Shown: positions 24,581 to 35,500 of the stretch, piece after piece
How positions within the stretch are numbered: position 1 is the first letter of the stretch
How the letters are laid out: each line of letters starts with the position of its first letter
Assembly (NCBI GenBank): GCA_022885665.1
Contig: JAGQDJ010000016.1
Location: 372,001-436,000 of the forward strand
Direction: 5' to 3'
Length of the DNA stretch: 64,000 nt
DNA from: Triops longicaudatus
Taxonomy: Eukaryota; Arthropoda; Branchiopoda; Notostraca; Triopsidae
Notes under the pieces: model-generated
The model's database searches: none
Seen by the model: the letters and a program-made list of their open reading frames with translations, nothing else
Told to the model about the DNA's origin: nothing
Program-made: the position numbers and the translations under genes

Positions 24581-26162
24581 GATGGTTGCTGTACTTTTGG
24601 GGCGGTGGTTTCTACCTCCTTTTATTGTTTCAATTTCCGTTGTCGGTGGTCAGCATCCCAGATTCCTTGGGTACTAGCAAAAAGAAGCTGTGTGTGCAAC
24701 TTGAAGCCCTGGAGCAGCTAGCTCGGGGATTTTGCTTGATCCTATCCTAAAGGTAATGCTGGTTGTGCCAGGTTTTTAATGGAAAAACTGACAAATGTCA
24801 TGAAGGGTTATGAGGCTTGGGACAGCAACTCGGGCTATGATGACTGTATACAACAGCCAGTACTCTCGGGCTTTTTATGGGAGTTGATAGCCTAGAAATG
24901 GGTCTCGTCAGTTTTTTTCTCTCCGGGCGTCTTTCGTTAGCTTGCACGTTGGCTGGCCACGTCTCTTTACGTGCATTGTTGCCTTTTTTTTTTCAATTTT
25001 GAGCAAAAAGCGATATGCATAACTCAGGAGCGTTTTTCTACTCTGAGTGTCAAGAGAAAAGAAGTCAACATATGTATTTACGTCCAGAGACGCCAAAAAA
25101 AGATTATATATTTGTGTGTGTGAGCGTATACACCTAGCCCCGAAACAATATGTCGTAGTATTCTCGGTAATTCCTTAGGGAAAGACTTTGTTTTCGGGTT
25201 TTTTCGCAGCAGCAGAACCGGCAGAGGATGAAAGTTTAGTAATCGAGTTTTATGGACACATTAAAGCGAGGATCAGTAGCTACCTTCGCCCATTTGCCCT
25301 TTTCCCGTGCGCAGTACGATACTAGGGCCTGCTCCTTAGAGAGAGAATGAAACGGAAGCTAATATCTTGTATGGAAATCTACTATTGTCTCGCGTTTTTC
25401 CAACCCCTCGCGCTTCATTGACGATGCACCTTTATACGTTCTGCGTAGAACAAACTGCAATTCCGCTTCATGGAATAAAACGCACTTGTTTTGCCCCATA
25501 CAGTAATTTGCTGCCTATTCACACCTTATTACATTTCCTCCACCGAGACACTAAAAAATTCGGGATAATATTTTCACCCTATTATTACCTGTAACAGTGC
25601 TCGTAGTTTTTTCCCTTCATTGAGTTTTATGATAAATATTCACAAGTCTCTCTGATTAAAGACCAGGGGAAAATAGAAGTTCAGAAGGTCTTTGTACTTG
25701 AAGTGAATTTCTAGGCGATTTTTTTAATTGTTTGATTTAAAAAGTTCTGTATGATGTCTCGGTTTTTTTGTAGTGTTCCATTGAACGAGAATTGCTCACT
25801 TTTTGGCGAGTTGGACCAGACATTTTCTGCAGTGATGGACGAGCTTTTTGACTTTCGTTTTAGATTCAGGCCTGTGTAACAAAGTTTGGCAATTGATGGC
25901 TTAAGGGTATTCGGTTCGTCGCCAGATCTGGCAGATTCCAAGCTCGGTGGTGTTCCTTTTTTGTAGGTCAGTATAATCTTCTGGGAGGCAAGATCAGGAG
26001 TTAAAGCTGGTGGGGAGTTTTTGAATTATTCCGCTCGGTCTTGCAATAGTTATAAGTTTTGGTTCCTCGAGGGGCTTTGAACCGAACGTGGTCATTGTAC
26101 TGCATGTAAATTAAGCTCAAGTGTCGCTTTTTTAATCAAAAAAACATGAAAGACGGTCCAAT

Positions 26163-26190
26163 TTAGTTCCAAGGCGCTTCTTGGAACTAA
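26163..26190. repeat. perfect 11-bp hairpin
   Basis: TTAGTTCCAAG (26163-26173), loop GCGCTT, CTTGGAACTAA (26180-26190). Too short for a miRNA precursor, and no T-run marks it as a terminator. Confidence 0.7.
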
Positions 26191-27530
26191 GAGAAATTTT
26201 CTTGCATCGTCTCGTTGCCCCGTATATTTCTGTTTTCGTGTTCAATTTCTTGCCGTGGCAGTTATACTTTTGCTTTTACGAGACTGCTGGGTACCGTATA
26301 ACTGGGGGATTTTCGTATCAGGGGACCAACAGCAGGCGAAACAGTATTGCAAGCGAAAAAGGGAGAAAAGAAAGAAAAGAAAACGGGGCCTATATAGGAA
26401 AGAAAGCGGACCAGGCGAATAAAAAGGATTCCTTGGATCTTGGGCCTCCCCCCACCCCCCCTTTTTATAAATTAGTTGTCAAGTGGTGCCTCTGTTCAAG
26501 CAATGTACAACAGTCGTTGAGCAGAACAATATCATTTTGCTGCCCGGGCTCTTATTTCTCCTTGACATGTTAAAAATTTAAAAGCGTTTTAAATTTCTTG
26601 CCGCCTTTTATCTTCCAACCGCTTTTACTTGCTAAAATGCCATTCCTGGAGTGGAAACATGAGATATGTTTGTCATAGCGACTAAATAGTATCGAAATTG
26701 TGGAATTGACTTCGGTGACTGAAACCGACCAGATGCCGGTACCGGGCTTGTCATTCATCCGTGAGACAGTGTTCCTTAATATGACAGGTACAGACAAGGA
26801 AACGTCACGCCTTTGTGAATGACAAAAGTGGGAGGTGTCCGCAAAGTTTATAGTACACTTCGCATTATTTTCCACCGTGAAATTTACCTAAAAAAAGGAC
26901 TGTCTTTCAAGAATAACCCCATGGCCCCGGTTTGTACACCCCTTTCGGCCGTTAACCCTTCACAGCCTCTGCGTACGTTTACAGGGGGCAACCACCTCGC
27001 AGAGAACGAGATTGAGGGAAAAGTTTTTTTTTTTCAGTGGTTCTTGAAATTTCAGGACTTTTTTTTATACCGATTGCCTTTCAGGAGGAGTTTTTTTTAG
27101 GTTTATCTTCTATTTGTACGTAAATTCTAAAATGTAGGATATTTGAAAACGAGGCAATTTTGAAGGCCATTTCTATCTAAAGAAAATCTAGTGGTTTTAT
27201 AGAAAAATAGGCATTGTTAGATCGAGTAAATTAGGGTTGATTATACCTAGGAAATCCAGGTACATTTTTCTATACAATTTTAAAATAATTGGAAACATAT
27301 AATGTCTCCGCCGAGGACAGGTTTCATGAAAGAGGTTGTAGAATCATTACAAATTAAATATTAGCCTATAACCTTATTTTACGATTTTTTTGTTGGAGTT
27401 GGTTGCTTTAGAGCCATTTCTGTCTACACAACATGGATTATAATACAGCCCTTCATAAACCCTTACATAGAAAGTATAAGCCCTGTGGACACAACCGTTA
27501 AGTTATCACTTCAAAAAATCTGATTAAGTA

Positions 27531-27720
27531 TAGTAGAATCTTGTTCTAACGAACCTTACCGGAAGTTCATAGTGTTCTTTTTATCCGAATTTCGTTTCTT
27601 CGTGCGCCTTTTCTGCACATGTACATAACGCGGGCCATATACGTCTATTATAACTGATAGTTGTTTAACAGTAGAATCTCGTTATAACGAACTAAGAGCT
27701 ACAATGAACGGATTTTAAAG
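27531..27720. mobile_element. two fragments of the same repeat family
   Basis: TAGTAGAATCTTGTTCTAAC begins at 27531 and CAGTAGAATCTCGTTATAAC at 27669. Both are left-type ends in direct orientation, so these are two broken or tandem copies rather than one intact element. Confidence 0.5.
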
Positions 27721-30317
27721 ATATGTTTCCGTATCCATTGCCTGTGGACGACTTATTGTACCAAATTTTCGAAGATTTCTAAAAATAAAAAAATGCAACT
27801 TATAGTTTTTCGAAATTAGATTAAGTCCAATTTATCTGTAATCAAACTAAACAGGGTTTTTGGTAGATAAACATGGGTTTTGCATGGCAAAATAAGTATG
27901 GGAAATACTAAGCGAAATTGGAGCCAGCGGAAAGTTCTCTCGGTGAGTTTGATTCTTGGAAGGCTCGTTGGAATGTGGCTGCAGGGGACGTCGAGCATGC
28001 GAAGGGGAAAAGCGTCCATAAATTTACTACTGGGCGCTGGTAGCGTGTCTCAAGGGCCGCCGTCGGAGGCCTGCAATTGGTCGGTATGTGCGTGAAAAAA
28101 TCTCGAAAAATTGACGAGTGTCCAATAAGCGAGTGGGCATGGCGGATGCAGCGTGCGCAGCGAACTAGTCCAGCTTGGTAAACCCATGGGTTTCCAATAT
28201 CTGGCGATAATTCTCTCTTTAAAACGCATTTTCCCCAATACAGCAAACTCGCCCGAAAAAAGTAACAAGAAAAAAGGAAAAAAGCTGCAAAAAAACGTAA
28301 ACGATAAGAGTCGAAGAGCTTTAAAGTCTGTTTTGAAATCGTGGTTTAGCAATCTATGTCAAGTGTTATTTTAGCGTCCCTGCCCAAGTAATTTCTTTGG
28401 TCGATAGACATAATCGACTTGGAACGAGCTTTTGACCTTTTCACCGATGGGTTATGGTTTGTTTTTCATTTTTTTACGGGGCCATAACCAGTCCAGAAGT
28501 GTGATTTAGGAGTTGGCAAAAGAGCATATGGATGTGAGAAGAGTTGCTGCTGCAGTCTGACAGTTCAAATTGCGTTTTAGGGTTAGGTTTGTGCAGAAAA
28601 TGGGGTCGAACTCCCACTTTGCAAGAACCCACCCCAATATAAGGTTTCTCGACACAATTCAGTGACCAGCACTTTTCGGCCTTTTTTTTGCGTTAACAGC
28701 AGGATTACGAGAAACTGGTCCTTGGACATGAAAGACACTGTCCGTTTCTGCCCACCAACCCGTCCCTTTTCTGCCTGCAACTTTGTTGCAAGCTTCAAAG
28801 TTGGCATAAAAGTTAAGACCGAATAGCTTTTGCCTTCGACAGACGGCAAAAAAAAGTTTACAGCCCGGCTTTCAGTCCAAGAGCCTTCGTCGGGGAACGA
28901 AAGAGGAATTTTGTGAATTGCGAGCCAGAGAATGTTTTGGCTATAGGCCTGAGAATGCTGGTTAGGTAGGCCAAAACAGCCGTTGGATTTCTTTTTGCAG
29001 CTTTGCGAGCTATATTTAGGATTGTTTTGAGTCCAACAAGGCTCAAAGACTGATTAAGTTGAATCCTGGTGGGGCTTTGCGTGGTAGTGACAAAAAGAAC
29101 GGCGTGTATAATTTACGGTTCTTCTGTTCGTTCCTGGAGTCGCCTTTTTTTTAGAAGTGAAATTACGAGCAAGGCACCGAGATTGACGTTGTCCATAAAT
29201 AATGAGATTGTCGCTTAAGATGTGGTTTAACTTTTATTGACGGTGTCTTTAAGCGTATGCAAAAAGCCCTGGAGGAGGACGACGGTAATGTAGGACGACT
29301 TGAGCTCGCTGTGGCTTCAATGGAGTTGAGCTGCAAGGCAACCTCGTAAGGAACCATGTCTTGGCGTAGCTAATTGTTCTGTATTGCTTGCCCTGTGCAT
29401 TGCTTGTCGTTACAAGTTAGAAGTTACGACCCGAGTCTTACAAGGTTATATATACGGACGAAACAGACTGTCATTTCGCACACGTTAAAGAGTCAAAGGC
29501 AAATGAGAACCGTGCGTTTCCTGATGGCCAACTTCCATTTTCCCTCAGCTGCTATTCTCTTCAAAGCTCATCATGGTTTGGCTGAAATCGTGGGGTTTGC
29601 CGAGTTTTTGTCTGCTTTGGTTGGTAGGGCTGTTGTTGACGAAGTGCGAGTCATGTCGTGTGGGTCATTAATGCGCATTTCATGGTTCATTTTGCCCAAT
29701 TGCCCCCAGGATCTTCCAGTAGTGGCAGTTTTTTGGGGGCGAAAAAAGGGATTGAGGCGATGCCCCACGCGGTTTTCAAGCTAGTTGCAAAAAGTTTATT
29801 AGTTTCAACAAGCTTTTGTTAAGTGAACTCGAAATCACGCCCTTCAAGTCGTTATGCAGAATACTTGGATATATCTGAAGAGTGCCAAATTTTTGCGCCA
29901 GCCTTTTCACCAGAAAAGACCCGTTTCACACTGAAAGTCGCCATAACAGACTTAATAGGTTTTTTTTTTCTTTTCTTTCTTTTTTTTCAGGTCAGCTTTT
30001 AAAGTAGCATAAAGTCACCGCCATTTGAAACAAACATGGCATAAAAGGCCACTACCAGTAATAACGACGAGTGGAGAAAAGGAAATGCTGTTATACCGTA
30101 CCTGGAATGGCAGCTTTTACTTACCACACTCGCGTTCTTTACATTTTTATGGCGCTTCTCCCCTGGCTCTTACGTCGAACATTTTCTCGGGCAAGACGTA
30201 CAGACGAATGCTTTCTGAAACTTAAGCTACCTTTTATTAGCATCTTTCCTCTTCCGCAATACCCTTTTCGCAGTTTCCTCCCTACACAATTGATTTGAAC
30301 ATCCAGGGGTTGAACTA

Positions 30318-30357
30318 ACAGTTGGAAATGCTCTACAGTTCTACAGTTGGAAATGCT
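30318..30357 (+). repeat. short tandem duplication
   Basis: ACAGTTGGAAATGCT occurs at 30318-30332 and again at 30343-30357, period 25 bp. Confidence 0.7.
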
Positions 30358-30564
30358 TCATTTCCGTTTTAGTTGCTCTTCCGTGCTTTTTAAATGAAAG
30401 GATTTTTGCTGTATTTATGACCAGTACAATGTCTGGTTTTGTAGTTAATAGTAGATTTGATTAAAATAGTAATATTTCATTGAGAATTAAAATGTCTGTC
30501 AATTAGTATTTTTTCCTTCAAGCTTTAGAAAATGTCGTAAATATTCGGATAAAATGGTTATTAT

Positions 30565-30680
30565 AGTAAATCTCGTTTTAAGGAACTTTGGTGAAAAGTT
30601 GCCGTGTATAATGAAAGAGTTGAAGGGTTTCATGTTGCGCAGTCGTACGCAAAACGTCCGATATAACTAATTTCAGGAAA
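30565..30680. mobile_element. fragment of the same repeat family
   Basis: TAGTAAATCTCGTTTTAAGG near 30565 and CGTCCGATATAACTAATTTC near 30655 are eroded ends. The fragment lies just upstream of the intact copy at 30733. Confidence 0.35.
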
Positions 30681-30732
30681 TAACGGACTGTTTGTGATCC
30701 CAGGAGATTACTGATGGCCTTGTGAAATACTA

Positions 30733-30904
30733 CATTATAATCTCGTTATAACGGACCCTTTTGTCGCAAACTGTTGGTTATAATAGACGGGTCAAATGCT
30801 CCCAGTAATTTAAATGTAAGCAGAAAACGTCTGAAAAATTGAACAATATGTCGAACAGTTTTTTTTGTTGTTTCTGAGAGGTCCGTTATAACGAGATTCT
30901 AATG
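30733..30904. mobile_element. MITE-like element with near-perfect terminal inverted repeats (pogo/Tigger-like ends)
   Basis: The left end CATTATAATCTCGTTATAACGGACC and the right end (reverse complement CATTAGAATCTCGTTATAACGGACC) match over 25 bp with one mismatch, enclosing 172 bp without coding capacity. Similar ends recur in the window. Termini beginning CAGTAGAA-TCTCG resemble those of pogo/Tigger transposons by memory. Target duplication is not clear. Confidence 0.6.
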
Positions 30905-31029
30905 CAGTACTTTTTATGAAAATGTAAAATTTGATTGAAGAGGTATTTTTCAATCAAGCAGTAATACATTGCAATAGTAAGAAAATAATAGTTAGATTAC
31001 GTATTAAATATGTGATAAAATTTTATTGG

Positions 31030-31135
31030 CAGTAGAATCTCGCTGTAACGTACTTTTGTCGTAAATTGCCTCCTATGATGGAAAATTAAACTTCGCAGGC
31101 AACCCCAAGGACTATTATTAGTTCGTTATGCCAAA
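31030..31135. mobile_element. fragment of the same repeat family
   Basis: Left end CAGTAGAATCTCGCTGTAAC at 31030-31049. A weak inverted partner (TAGTTCGTTATGCC) lies near 31120. Confidence 0.45.
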
Positions 31136-32487
31136 ATACTCCAACATTCGGTAAAATAGAGAATCAAATCTTGTTTTATAGCCACTTCAGTAGTGTTTGT
31201 GTCGCTAATATTTACTAAAAACTGGAATAATTGTTAGTAAAAACGAAAGCATATGCAAGTAAAGGAGAAGAGAGATGGTCGTAAGATATTTTGTATATTT
31301 GTACTCCCACGTATACATAACATTTTTCACTTTTCGCAGCTTCGAAGATCAATACCCACGCTTCTGGGTTCCTCCATGTTGGTAGCCGCCAAAAAAAAGG
31401 GGGGGCAAGGCAAAAGGAAACGGTATGGATTGGTTATCTGGCGTCCTCAGCTGAATTACGGGCTCTCCAATTGTTGGATCTGCACAGCCGTTAACATTCT
31501 CTCCTGCCTGGGATCCTTTTCTTCCTTCCGTTGCCCCCCGTGAGGTTCTCTCCTCCCCGAACACCCCCCATAGGCATCAACAATGAATCTTTCTCGACAC
31601 CAAGGAAAAAGGTGTGCAACGCGAGAAGTTTGGATTAACCAGAGAGCCCTCTAGGTTTAGGTAGGAGAACATGAAGATCTAGTGTTACCTGCTCGTGCAC
31701 ACAAGAAAAAGGAATTAGCCAGCGTTAGCTTACAGCTAAGGTATTTGGTGCCCATGATTCCGGCTGGCTTTTTGCTGTCGGGTAAGGATTTAACACCCTA
31801 CGTTAAGATTGTTATTACGCATCAGTTGCTCTTTCCGCTGGTTGACACACCTAACACTTCTTTTCGTCTATCTTTTCTATGAGAAACGTAGCACGCAAAA
31901 GTGGTAAACGTATACTTTGAAAAGGTATAATTTCTAGTTTGGAGCACAACGAGAGAAAAAAAGTTTTAAGAAACTTAGGTTATCGAGGACGAGTAAACTA
32001 AGTAGGAGTGGGTACCAAGTTGACGAAAGACTATCTTTTTCAAAAGACAAAAAACTAAGTATAGATAACGTGAAGGTAGCGTAGCCGTGATAGTTCCTGG
32101 TAATGGTCAAAAGCAACGCGACAAAACACCTCTCGGCAGCCCACGCACAACAGGCATGTAACCCTTTAATCCTAAGCAAAATGAAAGCCGTGCTCGGAAA
32201 TTATTCACCGTAATTAAAATGAGCTCTTGATTTTTTTTTTAATTTTAAGCAGTGCAGTTGTACGTGTACAAATATTATCTTTGAATTAATTTAAGCTTCC
32301 TGCGTACATTTATTTCGGTGAAGGTAATTATTTGTATAATTTGTAAAAGCTCTTGAAGCAAGACTTACTTGTTCGCATGGAATTGTTGAGCTGTGTATTT
32401 GATGCATGAAAAAAATATCCCACGCACCCGCAAAGAACAAAAAAGGGGAAATGTACGAAAAGATCTCTTCACGACGCCGTGTTGCCT

Positions 32488-32553
32488 CCTGTTACGTATA
32501 CTGAAGGTATACCGGAATGTATATGCTCAGGATACATTCAGTATACGTCCAGG
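32488..32553 (+). ncRNA. mir-iab-8: microRNA precursor mir-iab-8 (sense strand)
   Basis: Hairpin whose stem pairs CCTG (32488-32491) with CAGG (32550-32553), then ACGTATACTGAA with TTCAGTATACGT over 12 perfect base pairs, one mismatch, GTAT with ATAC, one bulge and CC with GG. The loop is about 14 nt around 32515-32528. The 5' arm at 32492-32514 reads as miR-iab-8-5p (core TATACTGAAGGTATACCG) and the 3' arm at 32529-32550 as miR-iab-8-3p (core AGGATACATTCAGTATACGT). Both match the fly mature sequences as I know them. It lies on the abd-A strand, 20.6 kb upstream of the abd-A ATG. In flies it comes from the long iab-8 transcript and represses Ubx, abd-A and homothorax. The host transcript cannot be delimited from sequence alone. 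Confidence 0.95.
32488..32553 (-). ncRNA. mir-iab-4: microRNA precursor mir-iab-4 (antisense strand)
   Basis: The same hairpin read on the minus strand. The 5' arm (32527-32548) gives miR-iab-4-5p, core ACGTATACTGAATGTATCCT, and the 3' arm (32491-32514) gives miR-iab-4-3p, ending CAGTATACGTAAC. The stem pairs equally well on this strand. In Drosophila iab-4 is transcribed against the Hox genes and represses Ubx. The seeds of the two 5' arms differ by a one-base shift of start, so the strands have partly different targets. Confidence 0.93.
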
Positions 32554-35500
32554 GGGTTCTACATCCGATCTTCGCCATTGAACTCGTTTCCCTCGTCACG
32601 TTTGGCTTAAATCTTTTTCTGTGTTGTTTTGAACGTAACTTAAGCACGTGGTGTTCTCAGCAGCATGGCACATAACACGTCGCGTGTTTTTCCCGTCAGC
32701 CAAGTCCAAAGCGAGGAGTGTATGATTTTGGAATGCCCCACTCACTCGGCTCAAACTTAACTTTGGCGGGTCCAGCACAAGCAACGGTACACACACACCA
32801 GAACTTACGCAGCAGCAGGAAAAAAGGAGTCAAGTTCAATACTCACGTGTTGTCACTCAAACTTGTCACCCCCAACTGAAGCTCCAGTGCCCATAGAGCA
32901 CCCACTTTTAAGAGAGACAAGTGCAGCAGAAGATGGTAGTATAAATGGTGGCGGTAACTAGCCGGCTCCATCGTACCATACGGCTTCGCAACAAACCCCC
33001 TTCCCCCTTTCTAAAATAGCTATTAAAAAACTGTTTCCCCATGGACAGTTAAGCTTTAACCCCCCCTTTCAACCCTCCCACCCTTTAAGAAAAAATCGCA
33101 TAAAAAACAAAACCAGAAACCCCATGCCGCCACCTCAACGAATTATTCCGTGGAAACCATCTAATTTTTTCTCAACGTCTAATGTTAAATCTCCGTAACC
33201 CCTTTTTTTTTCATTGTTGGGTCATCTAGACCCATCTTCGATACGGCCAAACCGGCTTCGATGTGCCTGGAGGGCTGTAGCGGTTGCCGGTTGTGGTTTC
33301 TAGGGTTGACCCGGGCTCGTTCCTGAAATCGACTCATCTAGAAGGTAGAGGAGGGAGGAGCTTAGTGCAAGAAAGCGAGGAGTGGTGAAATACGAGATGA
33401 AAAGTGTATGAGATTCTTTTAGATGTTTTATTTTAATAAATAAATTATAAAGGTGCAAGATTCATATTATATTTGTTAAGTTCAATACATTTCGTGTCTA
33501 AACATTCCAGTAGTTCACTATGTTTCTTGTTGTGCCAGGCATTCATATGAAACGTTTCTAAATTGCGTGACCTTATAAAGGAATGAATGTCACGCCTTGG
33601 TCGTATTCACCCAAGCTGCCACGTTTAGGCAATAGTTTAATTCGGTTAATAAGAACACGCATAGCACGTTTGGGGAATATATCTTATCCGGCCGCTAGAG
33701 GCGTTAATTTCTTCTCGTTGTTGGACAATTTTACAGCCAGAAAACGTGTCTGCCACAAACGTACAAAGTCTGCTGGCATATTGCAGCACCAATGGAGTGA
33801 AAGATTACGAGGGAAGAAAATTGGTTTCTTCGCGCCCTTTTTTGTTGCTTCCTCAAAGTGTGATTTACCTGGTATACTTACATTGTCCGTTGCTGAAGGT
33901 CTCATTTTTTCTGAGCTCTACCCGAGCTTCAAGTGGTTAGCAGACCGTATTTCATGGTGGTGTGTACGTTGCCGTGGGAATGGCAACGTAGCCTGGCTCT
34001 TTTTAGCGTGGTTACTTATTTGAGGTGGGGGAAGACCGGTTTTGCGTGGCAAACTCACATTTAGCCATGTTCACTTCCTTGAATAAAGTCTGGGGGTTCG
34101 TTATCGTCCTTGCGCCAGCTTTCACACTCGGAGGGCTCCTGTCTTAGATTGGCTACAATGATCTTTTCCTTGCTAATTTTACTTTCCATCATAAAGTCAC
34201 GCCATAAAGTGGACATGACCACGAACAAGTACGCAAAACCCAAAAGAAACGTGACCAGGATTTTGCCGCACTTCTAGGATGCATGCTTAAACCCAAGCAA
34301 GGACTAAACTTATGGCGCGCCTTTTTCCTCGTTTTTTTTTTCTTTTTTTTTTGGTGCGAGCTTAACAATAGCACAGTGCGGCTGAAAAGGGGCTAATGAA
34401 AGAGTATGCTTTATCTAGACCCTGCCTTGACGGATGTTCACGTGTAATATTAATGAAGCTCTTGGTTACTGCGCAGAATAAGACATTTGGCGCCAATACT
34501 AAAGCATCCTAACCCTGTGCGAATTAAACACGGGGAACGAATCAGATAGCGCTGCATATTATAAAAAAAAAATTAGAAAAACTTTAAACCTATAAATATA
34601 ATTTCTCGCGCGTTTTGCGTTCTTCGCATTCGTTTGAGGTAATTTCATTGTTAACCGTGTAGCTCAAGCGTCAAGTTTTCCACACTCAAGCAAAATAACG
34701 AATTTAATTGTTGTTCAATTCTGTGCAGCTAGTATAGGTTCTTTCATTTGTTGACTAGTTTATGTGTGTTAATATATCTTTAGTAGGACGTAAACGGCAA
34801 GATGTCAGTAACCTTCTAAAAATACACACGACAGAGCATTACTAGCAGGTGAAAGCGATTCGTTACACTGGAAGCGAAAACACGCAATCGTTACGTTACC
34901 TTACTGGCGGGGTTTAGTGTCTGGACCATTTGTCTGGTTGATAACACGATTTTGAAGCACAGCAAGGTTGTAAATGCTCGCTTATAAAATTGACTCAGGT
35001 CGGTATGATGGCCCATGTTCGTGACCTTCGTTACCCCAGATATATAAACAACAGCGGGAATTTTAAAACGTGCCAAAATTTCCAAGTCGCACTGGTATTC
35101 TTACAATACTGGTACCGTATTGTTGTGGCTAAGCCGTGGTTGAAGGAAAACAGCATGCTCAAGTCACCGTACTTCTCTGTCGCGCCTTTAGTTCTCGGTC
35201 TCACGGAAGCTTGGCCGAGTCGCGTCATGTGCGTGTGTGTTTTGCACACGACGGGTCTACTCGAGAAAACAATGCAGGAAACCGAACGCAGACCAACCCA
35301 ACGTACCAGCTTTTCAGTACGTGGCTCTCGTCAAGACCTCTACAATACGTGGCTCCCTTTCTCGCAAGCGTCGCCGCTTCTAAGGAGTGCCATTGTGCCG
35401 GGCCAATCCCTAGCTCCGCTCCCGAGTTTGATGACCAAAAACCGAGCCGAGTCCAAAAACCAAAAAAAAAAAAAAATGCTTCAGGACGGCCCACATGTCA

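Larger units (their letters stand above)
18860..32480. other. non-coding intergenic DNA left of the miRNA hairpin
   Basis: Short unrecognised frames only. GC-rich islets at 20.67-21.1 and 27.9-28.3 kb may be enhancers or promoters, the latter with CATAAATTTACTAC. Repeats inside are listed separately. The minus-strand iab-4 primary transcript would run through this block. Confidence 0.5.

Noticed and set aside
33691..33706. CTCF-like GCTAGAGGCG
   Set aside because: The core is one base short of AGRKGGC, so the match fails at the essential positions.
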